From: JANRKN01 sp033763435
GTDB taxonomy: Bacteria; Planctomycetota; Phycisphaerae; Phycisphaerales; UBA1924
NCBI GenBank assembly: GCA_033763435.1
Contig: JANRKN010000128.1
Span: forward strand, 1 to 64,000
Direction: 5' to 3'
Length of the DNA: 64,000 bases
Positions within the stretch are counted from its first letter, which is position 1, and every line of letters starts with the position of its first letter. The translations under genes and the position numbers were made by a program. Below, piece by piece: positions 8,005 through 15,532 of this stretch. The notes under the pieces are model-generated. The model searched no databases, was not told the DNA's origin, and saw only the letters and a program-made list of their open reading frames with translations.

Positions 8005-9885
8005 ATGAGCCACACGCCCCGCCCCGCGCACGCGCGGCCCAGCGAACAGCCCGGCGACACCTCGGCCCAGCGCCTCGAGCGGACCATCCGCGAGGGGCTC
8101 GTCCGAACCGTCTTCCAGCCGATCGTCGACCTGCAGCACGGCGAGATCGCGGCCTTTGAGAGCCTCACGCGTCCGGTCGCCGAGAGCGGCTTTCCGGACC
8201 CGGGCGAACTGTTCAATGCCGCGGAGGCCCACGGCCAGCTTTGGTCACTCGAAGAGATCACCCGCACTAGCTCGCTCAACGCCTCGGCGGGCTGGCCGGA
8301 CGGTGTGCTGCTATTCCTGAACACGACGCCGCAGGTCTTTGCTGACCCGCGCTTTGCCCACGACGTCGCCCGCGCGGTCCGCGAAGTTGAAGGCCTTACG
8401 CCCGGTCGCGTGGTGCTCGAGGTCACGGAAAAGAGCGAGCAGCAGCTCGTCGAGGGCCTCGACGAACAGGTGCGCCTGGTCAAGCAGTACGGGTTTCAGG
8501 TCGCGATCGATGACGTCGGCGCCGGCGCGAGCGGCATGAACCGGATCATGAATCTCAGGCCGCACTGGCTGAAGCTCGACCGCCAGCTCGTGGCCGACAT
8601 CGACCGCGATCGCGTCCGTCAGAACCTGATCCGGTTCTTCGTCCACTTCGCACGCCTCTCGGGCGTCAAGCTGGTCGCGGAGGGGATCGAGCGCAGCGAA
8701 GAGCTTTCGACGCTGATCTCGCTGGGTGTGCCGTTCGGTCAGGGCTACTACCTCGCCAAGCCCGGCTCGCGCGAGCAGACGATCGATACCGAACTCGCGA
8801 CGTGGATGCGGCGGGCGTGGGAGAACTCGACGCGCGCCTGCTATCGCGATCCGAACGCGGCGACCGTCGCGAGGCTTGCGCGCGAGGTCCGCACCGTCGA
8901 CAGCGCGTCACGCGTCGCCGACATCGCGGGCATGCTGCTCCGCGAACCGACGCTGCCGGGCGTGGCGGTGGTCGACAAGAGCCGCTTCGTCGGCTTCTGC
9001 GACCGAGACTCTGTGCTGCGCGCCGCGGGCGACCACCGCGCGGGGCAGGCGCTGGGATTCCTGGTCGTGCCCGATCCGGTGACGCTCACGCCCACGACGA
9101 GCGTGAGTGAGGCACTTGTGCTGGCCAGCTCGCGCGACGACCGCGCGTCGGCGCAGCCGGTGATCGTGCTCGAAGAAGCCTCGCCCGGCACGCGGGCGGT
9201 GCGCGTCGCGGGGATGATCCCCGTGCGCGACCTGCTGCACGCCGCGGCGGACCTTGCCAACGAAGCGCGCGCCCGCACGGCGCCTCTCACGGGCCTGCCC
9301 GGGCGCGTTCGCGCGGATGAGCATCTGCGCACGCTGCTGGGCGCGGGCGCGGTGCGTGAACAGGCCGCGGGGCGCGCGCCCGACATCGCGTTCATCGACA
9401 TCCGCCGCTTCACGGACTTCAACGGCGCGTTCGGCTACGACCTGGGCGATCAGATGCTCCGTCAGCTCGTGGGCATGGTCCAGCGACTGGTCGTGCGCAA
9501 CGAGCCCGACGTGTTCTTTGCGCACCTGGGCGACGATCGGTTCCTGGTCACGGCGCCCGCCGACGTGCTGGACGATCGGCTCCAGGAACTGGCGGCGACG
9601 TTCGACCGCGAGATGGGGCTTCAGTTCCCGCTCGAGGCGCAGATGGCGGAAGAAGAAACTTCGGCGTCGGACGCGGTGGGCGTGAGCCTGCGGGTGTTGC
9701 TGGTGCGCAACGCGGCGCTCGTCGCGTCGGCGCCTCGCGACGTGTATCGCCTGGCCGACCGCATCCGTCGGGGCGCCGCGGAGCCCGAGCATGCGCCTGA
9801 TCAGGCCCATCGCGCCGCGTGGATCACGGTCCACGACGCGTCGCTGGCAGGCCAGATCTTCCGTTTGCGCAATCGCTCGGCCTGA
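8005..9885 (+). CDS. EAL-CBS-GGDEF cyclic-di-GMP signalling protein
   Basis: This is a 626-residue cytoplasmic protein. Residues about 30-265 form an EAL domain: the signature appears as ESLTR at 52-56, followed by FLNTTPQVF, LEVTEKSE, the loop AIDDVGAGASG, LKLDRQLV, VAEGIE and QGYYLAKP, so the metal and catalytic residues seem kept and phosphodiesterase activity is plausible. Residues about 295-430 look like a CBS pair, often a nucleotide sensor. The C-terminal GGDEF domain (about 440-620) has GDDRF in place of GGDEF and is probably not a cyclase. There is no membrane segment. The ATG at 8005 has GAGGAAGAG upstream. It probably senses a ligand through the CBS or GGDEF part and degrades cyclic-di-GMP. 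Confidence 0.88.
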   Translation: MSHTPRPAHARPSEQPGDTSAQRLERTIREGLVRTVFQPIVDLQHGEIAAFESLTRPVAESGFPDPGELFNAAEAHGQLWSLEEITRTSSLNASAGWPDGVLLFLNTTPQVFADPRFAHDVARAVREVEGLTPGRVVLEVTEKSEQQLVEGLDEQVRLVKQYGFQVAIDDVGAGASGMNRIMNLRPHWLKLDRQLVADIDRDRVRQNLIRFFVHFARLSGVKLVAEGIERSEELSTLISLGVPFGQGYYLAKPGSREQTIDTELATWMRRAWENSTRACYRDPNAATVARLAREVRTVDSASRVADIAGMLLREPTLPGVAVVDKSRFVGFCDRDSVLRAAGDHRAGQALGFLVVPDPVTLTPTTSVSEALVLASSRDDRASAQPVIVLEEASPGTRAVRVAGMIPVRDLLHAAADLANEARARTAPLTGLPGRVRADEHLRTLLGAGAVREQAAGRAPDIAFIDIRRFTDFNGAFGYDLGDQMLRQLVGMVQRLVVRNEPDVFFAHLGDDRFLVTAPADVLDDRLQELAATFDREMGLQFPLEAQMAEEETSASDAVGVSLRVLLVRNAALVASAPRDVYRLADRIRRGAAEPEHAPDQAHRAAWITVHDASLAGQIFRLRNRSA

Positions 9886-9898
9886 TCGGCGCCCGCCG

Positions 9899-9904
9899 TA
9901 CCCT
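9899..9904 (+). promoter_or_regulatory. -10-like TACCCT six bases before a GTG start
   Basis: TACCCT ends six bases before the GTG at 9911. It supports that GTG as the start of a leaderless mRNA, since no ribosome site is visible. No -35 element is apparent. Confidence 0.3.
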
Positions 9905-9910
9905 TTCGGC

Positions 9911-10507
9911 GTGACCGCGCCCGCCCCGGCCATTCGCGCCGAGCCATCCTCTGAGCGTGAGCCCAGTCCGCCCTCGCCGCCGACGCGAGCACGCGCTGCA
10001 CGCGCTGCACGCGCGACCTTCGGTGAGCGACTGGCCGGGCTCCTGATCGCGCTGGGCCTGATGGCGGTGCTGATCGCCGCGGCCTCGGTCGAACCCGCGC
10101 GTCAGGGATTCGGCACGCACACGCGGCTCGGCCTGCCTCAGTGCGGTTGGGTCGTCGCGTTCAACAAGCCGTGTTTCACGTGCGGGATGACCACCGCGTT
10201 TGCGCATGCGGTCCGGCTTCAGTTCATCTCGGCGTTTCTCGCGCAGCCCATGGGCCTGCTCGCGGCGCTGCTGACGGCCGCCGGGCTCTGGCCTGCGCTG
10301 CACGTGGCGCTCACGGGCTCGCGGCTGGGCCCGACCATCGCCCGGCTGATCACCGGGCGGGTGCTGATTGTTCTGGGCGTCCTGACGCTCGTAGCCTGGG
10401 GCTACAAGCTGGCGACCTGGCCCGCTGCGCCTTCCGGGAGGCCTTCGCCCACTCCCACGACCACACTTCCGCCCTCGAAGGCCGCTTCGGGCGTGCCGAC
10501 TCCTTAG
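9911..10507 (+). CDS. DUF2752-type membrane protein
   Basis: This 198-residue protein has a Pro/Arg/Ala-rich N-terminus (to about residue 38), a hydrophobic helix near 42-60, then the motif FNKPCFTCGMTTAFAHA, which matches the CPxCGxTR-type motif of the DUF2752 family, and two further membrane segments. The tail is rich in Pro, Ser and Thr. Function is unknown; the paired Cys suggest a metal or thiol site at the membrane face. The start is uncertain: GTG at 9911 is chosen because the frame there has a fitting -10-like box, and the first in-frame ATG would cut into the first helix. The next gene starts 11 bases after its stop. Confidence 0.7.
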   Translation: MTAPAPAIRAEPSSEREPSPPSPPTRARAARAARATFGERLAGLLIALGLMAVLIAAASVEPARQGFGTHTRLGLPQCGWVVAFNKPCFTCGMTTAFAHAVRLQFISAFLAQPMGLLAALLTAAGLWPALHVALTGSRLGPTIARLITGRVLIVLGVLTLVAWGYKLATWPAAPSGRPSPTPTTTLPPSKAASGVPTP

Positions 10508-10510
10508 ACT
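10505..10510 (+). promoter_or_regulatory. -10-like TAGACT eight bases before a lipoprotein start
   Basis: TAGACT overlaps the TAG stop of the preceding gene and ends exactly eight bases before the ATG at 10519, the same spacing as at nuoA. No Shine-Dalgarno sequence precedes the ATG, so a leaderless transcript is possible. Confidence 0.4.
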
Positions 10511-10518
10511 TGGTGACC

Positions 10519-11187
10519 ATGCTCAGGCGCGTGTCCACGCCCGTCATTCTCCTCGGCCTTGCCGCGTCGATCGGCGCGCTGGCCTCATGCAACCCGTTCA
10601 CGCCCATCGCCGCGATGGCCGAGAGCTACAAGCGCAACAGCACGCACACCGTGCCGCGCGAGTACACGGGCCTCGACGGCAAGAGCTTTGCCGTACTCGT
10701 CGCGGCGGACCGGTTCATCGAGAGTGAGCACCCGGGGCTCGTCGCGCGGCTCGTGAGCGAAGTCACCGCGCGCCTCGAGCAGAACGTCAACGCCTCCGGG
10801 CGCGTCACGGCCGATCAGGTTCTTCAGTACATGTACGGCAACCCGGGCTGGCAGACCAAGAGCATGTCCACGCTCGCGGCCGAGCTGGGGGGCGTCGAGC
10901 GCATCGTGTTCGTCGACCTGCGCGAGTACCGCCTGAACGACCCCGGCAATCAGTTCCTGTGGGAGGGCGTCGCGCAGGGCGAGGTGTCGGTCGCTGAGGT
11001 CGACACGTCCGTGCCCGATTTGTTCGCGTTCACCAAGCCGATCAACGTGACGTTCCCCGACAAGAAGGGCGTGAGCGCGCAGCAGCTGGACCGCAGCGTT
11101 GTGACCAGCGAACTCTCGAGGCGGTTCATCGACCGCGCGAGCTGGCCGTTCTACGACCATGAAGAGCCGTACTACCCCACGTACTGA
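10519..11187 (+). CDS. Predicted lipoprotein, related to the next gene
   Basis: This 222-residue protein starts with a lipoprotein signal peptide (hydrophobic stretch then lipobox LASC with Cys near residue 24). I do not recognise a named family. The mature part has an alternating strand-helix pattern with VLVAADRF, RLVSEVTARLEQ and GGVERIVFVDLREY. The following lipoprotein has the same order of elements (MVFVDDPG, RLTIASEVQRRLLE, VEQLIYARIDGF), so the two look like diverged paralogues, perhaps with a shared fold for a periplasmic or outer membrane complex. It is followed by that paralogue after 24 bases. Function is unknown. Confidence 0.7.
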   Translation: MLRRVSTPVILLGLAASIGALASCNPFTPIAAMAESYKRNSTHTVPREYTGLDGKSFAVLVAADRFIESEHPGLVARLVSEVTARLEQNVNASGRVTADQVLQYMYGNPGWQTKSMSTLAAELGGVERIVFVDLREYRLNDPGNQFLWEGVAQGEVSVAEVDTSVPDLFAFTKPINVTFPDKKGVSAQQLDRSVVTSELSRRFIDRASWPFYDHEEPYYPTY

Positions 11188-11211
11188 TCGACGACTGCGA
11201 GCCTGCCACGC

Positions 11212-11934
11212 ATGAACACGCCCCTCGATTCTCAACGTGGTTTCTGCCGCAAGCGCTGGCACCGGTTCGCCCTCGCGGGCGTGCTCGCGCTGCTCCCCGC
11301 CCTGGCAGCGGGTTGCAACGTCGTCACGGCGGGCATGTACATCGTCGAGGGTCCGCCCTCGATCGACCCGGCGTACGAGCTGGACACCGAGCGGCTCTCG
11401 ATGGTGTTTGTCGATGATCCGGGCAACACGCTCCCCCGGCGCGAGATGCGCCTGACGATCGCGAGCGAAGTGCAGCGGCGGCTGCTGGAGATCGTCAAGC
11501 TCACGAACGTGATCGAGACGCGCGACGCGATCAACATCGCCGACGCTTCGCGATCGAGCAAGCTCCGCAGCGTCGTCAGCATCGGGCGCGAGGCCTCACG
11601 CAACCGCCCGGGGCCCGTCGAGCAGCTGATCTACGCGCGGATCGACGGCTTCGCGCTGGGCGCGGTCGACGGCGCTTCGATGCCCACCGCGGCCGTGACG
11701 GTCATGGTGTTCGATGCCAAGCTCGACGCGCGGATCTGGCCCGATCCGCAGCGCGTGCCCGAGGGTTTCCAGTTCCGCGTCGCGATCCCCCAGCGTGTGA
11801 ACCGTGCGCCGACCAACCGCGCGGACCTTGAGGCGGCGCAGAACGCCTTCGCGCTGAAGATCGGCGAGGCGATCGCACAGTGCTTCTACAAGCACGACCG
11901 GACCGAGTCGCTCATCCAGGGCGGTCGTCGGTGA
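11212..11934 (+). CDS. Predicted lipoprotein, related to the previous gene
   Basis: This 240-residue protein has a basic N-terminus (CRKRWHR), a hydrophobic stretch and a lipobox LAAGC, with Cys near residue 35. The mature part shares its layout with the preceding lipoprotein (strand, amphipathic helix with RLTIASEVQRRL, then YARIDGFALG). No catalytic motif is evident. The stop overlaps the GTG of the next gene (GTGA at 11931-11934), which implies translational coupling. It is probably anchored to a membrane facing the periplasm. Function is unknown. Confidence 0.7.
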   Translation: MNTPLDSQRGFCRKRWHRFALAGVLALLPALAAGCNVVTAGMYIVEGPPSIDPAYELDTERLSMVFVDDPGNTLPRREMRLTIASEVQRRLLEIVKLTNVIETRDAINIADASRSSKLRSVVSIGREASRNRPGPVEQLIYARIDGFALGAVDGASMPTAAVTVMVFDAKLDARIWPDPQRVPEGFQFRVAIPQRVNRAPTNRADLEAAQNAFALKIGEAIAQCFYKHDRTESLIQGGRR

Positions 11935-12941
11935 GCGGGGCCGAGCTGCTGCACATCCTCGTGCCGCACTCGGCTTGGTCGCCCGATGCGGACGACGCGT
12001 CGACGCTCGCGTGCGCCCACGCGCAGAGCGGCGTGCATCATGGCTCGCCCGTCATGATCGTGGGTAACGCGGACGCTGAGCGTCGGGCGCACCTGCTGGG
12101 CGTGAGGTCGTGGGACCGCGTCTGTCCGGCAGGACACTCGACGACACTTCGCAGCCCGAGCAACGAGCACGGCGCCGCGGCGATCGTTCGCGCTCGCGGA
12201 CCGCGCCGGCTCGTCGCGTGGGGGCCCCAAGCGACGCAGCTCGCCCGGCGCCTCTCGGCGCGCTTTGACCTGCCCATGTCGGAGATCTCGCTCGCGCCCA
12301 GCGCCGAGTTCCCCGGGTTCCCGGCCCGCGCGCCCACGCCGCTGGGGCCGCGCGAGGACCTGCGCGCGGAGCTTGGGCTCGAGGAGTCTGACGTGTCGCT
12401 TGCGATGGCCGACGACCCGCCCGTGGCGGGGAACGCCACTCGGCTTGCGTTTCTGGCAGGCCTGCTCGGACTGGCGGACGGCTCGCGGCGAACCATCGCG
12501 CTTGCGCCCCGAAACGCCGGTCTCGAGGATCGCGCGCGCCGGTTCCACGCGGGCGCAAGGCCCGAGGCGCCGATGCTCCTGCTCGATGCGCCCACCGCGG
12601 TGCTCTGGCCCGCGATGGATCTGGCGATCATCACCGCCGAGCCGCCCCTGCCCGCGCCGACGCTGGCGCACGTGTCGATGCTTCTCGCGGCCGGCGTGCC
12701 CGTGGTGGGCCCGCGCGACGCAGGGCTCACGCTGCTCATGGGCGCTGAAGCGAGTCGCGTGCTGTGCGCGCCAGCGACGGGGCCACAGGCGATCGCGTCG
12801 CTGCTGCGCCGAACGAGCCTGACGGAGCTGCAACAGGCCACGGCCAGCCTCGCGCCTCGCCTCGAGCGGTTCCGCGCGGCGTTCTTCGACACGCTGCCTC
12901 AGCCACCCGCCAAGGCACCGCGACCTGTCACGACCGCATGA
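11931..12941 (+). CDS. Glycosyltransferase-like (GT-B fold) protein, weak call
   Basis: This 336-residue soluble protein starts at a GTG overlapping the previous stop. It reads as two Rossmann-like halves. The second half contains MLLLDAPTAVLWPAMDLAIITAE, AAGVPVVGPRDAG and a C-terminal helix rich in Leu and Arg, resembling the donor-binding half of GT-B (family 4-like) transferases, where AxGxPVV is common. The classical EX7E motif is not clear, so activity is uncertain and it may be a degenerate member. It ends with a four-base overlap with the phosphatase gene. The context of lipoproteins and a low-molecular-weight phosphatase would suit envelope or exopolysaccharide work, but that is inference. 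Confidence 0.5.
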   Translation: MSGAELLHILVPHSAWSPDADDASTLACAHAQSGVHHGSPVMIVGNADAERRAHLLGVRSWDRVCPAGHSTTLRSPSNEHGAAAIVRARGPRRLVAWGPQATQLARRLSARFDLPMSEISLAPSAEFPGFPARAPTPLGPREDLRAELGLEESDVSLAMADDPPVAGNATRLAFLAGLLGLADGSRRTIALAPRNAGLEDRARRFHAGARPEAPMLLLDAPTAVLWPAMDLAIITAEPPLPAPTLAHVSMLLAAGVPVVGPRDAGLTLLMGAEASRVLCAPATGPQAIASLLRRTSLTELQQATASLAPRLERFRAAFFDTLPQPPAKAPRPVTTA

Positions 12942-13462
12942 CGATGCCGAACGTTCAGATCCTGCCGAGCCATCTCCGCGAGTCGCGGGCGCGCGTGTCG
13001 CTGCTGTTCGTGTGTCTGGGCAATATCTGCCGGAGCCCACTCGCGGCGCTGATTGTCGCGGAGCGCGCCCGTGCGATGGGCCGGCTAGCGCAGTTTGAAA
13101 TCGAGTCTGCTGGCACGGGCGATTGGCACGCTGGCGAGCCCGCCGACCCGCGCTCGGTGCAGATCGCAGGCGTGCATGGGATGGATCTCCGGCCACACCG
13201 GGCGCGCCAGGTCATCGCCGCGGACTTTGAGCGCTTTGACCTTCTCGTGGCGATGGACAAGTCCAACGCGCGGAACCTCTTGGCGCTCGGCGCCCAGGCC
13301 GACCGAGTTCGGCTGATGCGAGCCTTTGACCCGACCTTCGAACCCGACCACGCCCCCGACGTGCCCGACCCCTACTACGGCGGAACCGAGGGCTTCGCAC
13401 GGGTTTTCGAGATGCTCGATACGGCGGCCCACGGCCTGCTGCGGTCGCTTCCCGAGGGCTAA
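12938..13462 (+). CDS. Low-molecular-weight protein-tyrosine phosphatase
   Basis: This 174-residue enzyme hydrolyses phosphotyrosine or, in the ArsC-like branch, reduces arsenate. The P-loop CLGNICRS has catalytic Cys26 and Arg32 (C-x5-R), and the general acid lies in DPYYGG near residue 145, as in true LMW phosphatases. An N-terminal extension of about 20 residues precedes the core. The ATG at 12938 overlaps the stop of the previous gene (ATGA). In many bacteria such enzymes act with polysaccharide export kinases; no kinase is present here. Arsenate reductase function is less likely because the DPYY motif fits phosphatases. Confidence 0.9.
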   Translation: MTMPNVQILPSHLRESRARVSLLFVCLGNICRSPLAALIVAERARAMGRLAQFEIESAGTGDWHAGEPADPRSVQIAGVHGMDLRPHRARQVIAADFERFDLLVAMDKSNARNLLALGAQADRVRLMRAFDPTFEPDHAPDVPDPYYGGTEGFARVFEMLDTAAHGLLRSLPEG

Positions 13463-13468
13463 ACGTCC

Positions 13469-13488
13469 GGGAAATATCGTGATTTCCC
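13469..13488. promoter_or_regulatory. Inverted repeat GGGAAAT-6-ATTTCCC
   Basis: This perfect seven-base inverted repeat with a six-base centre lies seven bases after the phosphatase stop. No T-tract follows, so a terminator role is weak. Its inner sequence (GAAAT...ATTTC) resembles the next repeat, suggesting a protein-binding site upstream of the TetR gene. Confidence 0.45.
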
Positions 13489-13496
13489 AGCTTTGC

Positions 13497-13518
13497 GCGA
13501 AATCGGCAGCGATTTCGC
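13497..13518. promoter_or_regulatory. Inverted repeat GCGAAATC-6-GATTTCGC
   Basis: This perfect eight-base inverted repeat has a six-base centre. It shares GAAAT/ATTTC arms and centre length with the repeat at 13469-13488; the centres are 29 bases apart, close to three helical turns. It is a candidate operator for the TetR-family regulator or part of the promoter control of the exporter operon. Confidence 0.5.
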
Positions 13519-13557
13519 CGCATCCGTGGACTTCCGGGCATCGAAGCTCAATCATGT

Positions 13558-13579
13558 GTTTGAATCATCTGATTCAAAC
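13558..13579. promoter_or_regulatory. 22-base palindrome GTTTGAATCA-TC-TGATTCAAAC, likely TetR operator
   Basis: Two perfect ten-base arms flank a two-base centre, ending 15 bases before the ATG of the TetR-family gene. TetR-family dimers usually bind palindromes of this size in their own promoter, so this is the best operator candidate for autoregulation of the exporter operon. Confidence 0.75.
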
Positions 13580-13594
13580 GCTCGATTGACACGT

Positions 13595-14332
13595 ATGCCT
13601 CCGGAATTCACTCCCAACATCGCCCCTGATCAGCCCGTACCGGACGCCGACGTCACTCGGCAGGCCGAGGCGGGGGCGGACCCGGTCGCGCTCACACGGC
13701 AGCGGCTTTTGGACGCGGCGGGGCCGGTGTTCGCCGAGCACGGGTTCCGTGCCGCGACGATCCGGGACATCTGCGCGAAGGCGGGCGCGAACATCGCGGC
13801 GGTTCACTATCACTTCGGTGACAAGGCGGGGCTGTACCGGGCGGTGTTGGAGTACGCGCACTGCGCGGCTCGCGAGGCGTTCCCGGCGCACGAGCTGCTC
13901 AACGCGGCGATCCCGGCCGAGGACCGGCTCCGGTTCTACGTGCACGGGTTCATCCGGCAGATTCTGGACCAGGGCCGGCCCGCGTGGCATGGGCAGCTGA
14001 TGGCGCGCGAGATGGTCGAGCCGTCCGAGGCGCTCGACCACATTGTCGAGACGGGGATCCGGCCCAAGTGGGACGTGCTGGTCGCGATCTGCGGGGAGCT
14101 GCTGGCCCCCCACCGCGATCCTGATCTGATCGAGCATGCCGCGGCCAGCGTGATCGGCCAGTGTTTGCTCTTTAAGCAGTCGTCGGCGGTCATCGAGCGC
14201 CTGTTTGACCGCAGGGGCTACTCGTCGGCCGAGCTGGACAACATCGCCCGGCGCATCAGCATGTTCAGCCTTCACGCGCTGCGCGGGCTCCGCGCTGAGC
14301 GCTCCGATTCCGTGTCCGGAGGCTCTGTATGA
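13595..14332 (+). CDS. TetR/AcrR-family regulator (CecR-like)
   Basis: This 245-residue repressor has its helix-turn-helix at about residues 29-75, with AGPVFAEHGFRAATIRDIC and NIAAVHYHFGDKAGLY, the recognition helix signature of the family. The C-terminal ligand domain resembles the CecR/YbiH type (FYVHGFIRQIL, AREMVEPS, CLLFKQS). The ATG at 13595 is chosen because the open frame upstream runs across the inverted repeats. Its stop overlaps the first exporter permease gene by four bases, so it is the first gene of the exporter operon and probably controls it. In Escherichia coli, CecR controls a similar ybhG-ybhFSR exporter. The ligand is unknown. Confidence 0.88.
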   Translation: MPPEFTPNIAPDQPVPDADVTRQAEAGADPVALTRQRLLDAAGPVFAEHGFRAATIRDICAKAGANIAAVHYHFGDKAGLYRAVLEYAHCAAREAFPAHELLNAAIPAEDRLRFYVHGFIRQILDQGRPAWHGQLMAREMVEPSEALDHIVETGIRPKWDVLVAICGELLAPHRDPDLIEHAAASVIGQCLLFKQSSAVIERLFDRRGYSSAELDNIARRISMFSLHALRGLRAERSDSVSGGSV

Positions 14333-15492
14333 ACCTTGTCGCGCTTCGCATGCTCGTGGGCGACCGCGCCCGCTACATCGGCATCCTGATCGGCCTGACG
14401 TTCGCGTCGCTGCTGATCACGCAGCAGGGATCGATCTTCGTTGGGCTCATGACGCGCGCAACAAGCTTCGTGCGCGACGCTCAGGTTGCGGACATCTGGG
14501 TGATGGACCCGAGCCGGGACTCGGTGGTCGAGTTCAAGAACCTGCAATCGACGATGCCCCAGCGCGTGCGGAGCGTCGAGGGCGTGCAGTGGGCGGTGCC
14601 GATGTTCCGTTCGGACATTCCGGCGCGCCTTCCCGATGGGCGGCTCACGACGATCACGCTCGTGGGCGTCGACGATGCGACGCTGATCGGCCTTCCCGCG
14701 CGGATCGTGTCGGGATCGCCCCTGGCGCTGCGGAACGCCGACAGCGTGCTGGTGGACGACGACGAACTGGGCAAGAAGCTGGGCGTCTCGCTGGGCGAGG
14801 GGCTGGGCAAGCGCCCGCTCGCGCTGGGCGACCGGATCGAGATCAACGACCGCGTCGCGACGATCGCGGGCACGTTCAAGGTGAACCGTCAGTTCTTCTT
14901 CAACCCCAACGTGTACACGACGTTCTCGCGTGCGAAGCTGTACGCGCCACGGACGCTGCGCTCGACGAGCTATGTGCTGGTGAAGGTCGCGCCCGGGCAG
15001 GACGCTTCGGTGGTCGCGCAGCGCATCCGCGACGCGACGGGACAGCGCGTGCTGACCAGCGGGCAGTGGGCCTGGCAGAACATCTCGTACGTGCTCGAGA
15101 ACACCGGGATCGGGATCAACTTTGGCATCGCTGTAGGGCTGGGCTTCATCGTCGGCATGGTGATCACGGGCCAGACCTTCTACAACTTCACCGTCGACAA
15201 CCTGCGTTACTTCGGCACGCTGAAGGCCATGGGCACCGGCAACTGGACCCTCGTCCGCATGGTCGTGCTTCAGGCGCTGCTGGTGGGCGCGATCGGCTAC
15301 GGGCTGGGCGTGGGCGCGGCGACGCTGTTCGGCAAAGTCACGGGCGGCGGTCAGGGCCAGCTCGCGTTTGCAACGCCCTGGCAGCTGCTCGCCATTACCG
15401 CAGGCGCGGTCACGTTCGTCTGCCTGATCTCCGCACTGCTCAGCGTCCGCAAGGTGATCGCGCTCGAACCGGCCGTCGTCTTCAAGGGGTAA
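14329..15492 (+). CDS. ABC exporter permease 1 (FtsX/DevC-like)
   Basis: This 387-residue protein has one N-terminal membrane helix (about 17-40, ILIGLTFASLLITQQ), a periplasmic domain of about 200 residues starting VADIWVMDPSRDS, and three C-terminal helices of the FtsX type, ending EPAVVFKG. The layout matches MacB/LolC/DevC-type permeases, which push substrates from the inner membrane or periplasm through a fusion protein and TolC. It begins at an ATG overlapping the regulator stop. The next gene is a paralogue with the same opening and closing motifs, so the exporter is probably a heterodimer. Confidence 0.88.
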   Translation: MNLVALRMLVGDRARYIGILIGLTFASLLITQQGSIFVGLMTRATSFVRDAQVADIWVMDPSRDSVVEFKNLQSTMPQRVRSVEGVQWAVPMFRSDIPARLPDGRLTTITLVGVDDATLIGLPARIVSGSPLALRNADSVLVDDDELGKKLGVSLGEGLGKRPLALGDRIEINDRVATIAGTFKVNRQFFFNPNVYTTFSRAKLYAPRTLRSTSYVLVKVAPGQDASVVAQRIRDATGQRVLTSGQWAWQNISYVLENTGIGINFGIAVGLGFIVGMVITGQTFYNFTVDNLRYFGTLKAMGTGNWTLVRMVVLQALLVGAIGYGLGVGAATLFGKVTGGGQGQLAFATPWQLLAITAGAVTFVCLISALLSVRKVIALEPAVVFKG

Positions 15493-15532
15493 TCCTCCAC
15501 GACGCCGCGGCCTGTGGGGCAGATACTCGCCC

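Noticed and set aside
7216..8232. Minus-strand frame of 338 codons opposite nuoA and the EAL gene
   Set aside because: It crosses the nuoA terminator and the EAL gene start; no ribosome site and no recognisable domain.
9990..10015. Short tandem repeat of CACGCGCTG type
   Set aside because: It encodes Ala-Arg-Ala repeats in the N-terminal tail of the DUF2752 protein and is a simple coding repeat.
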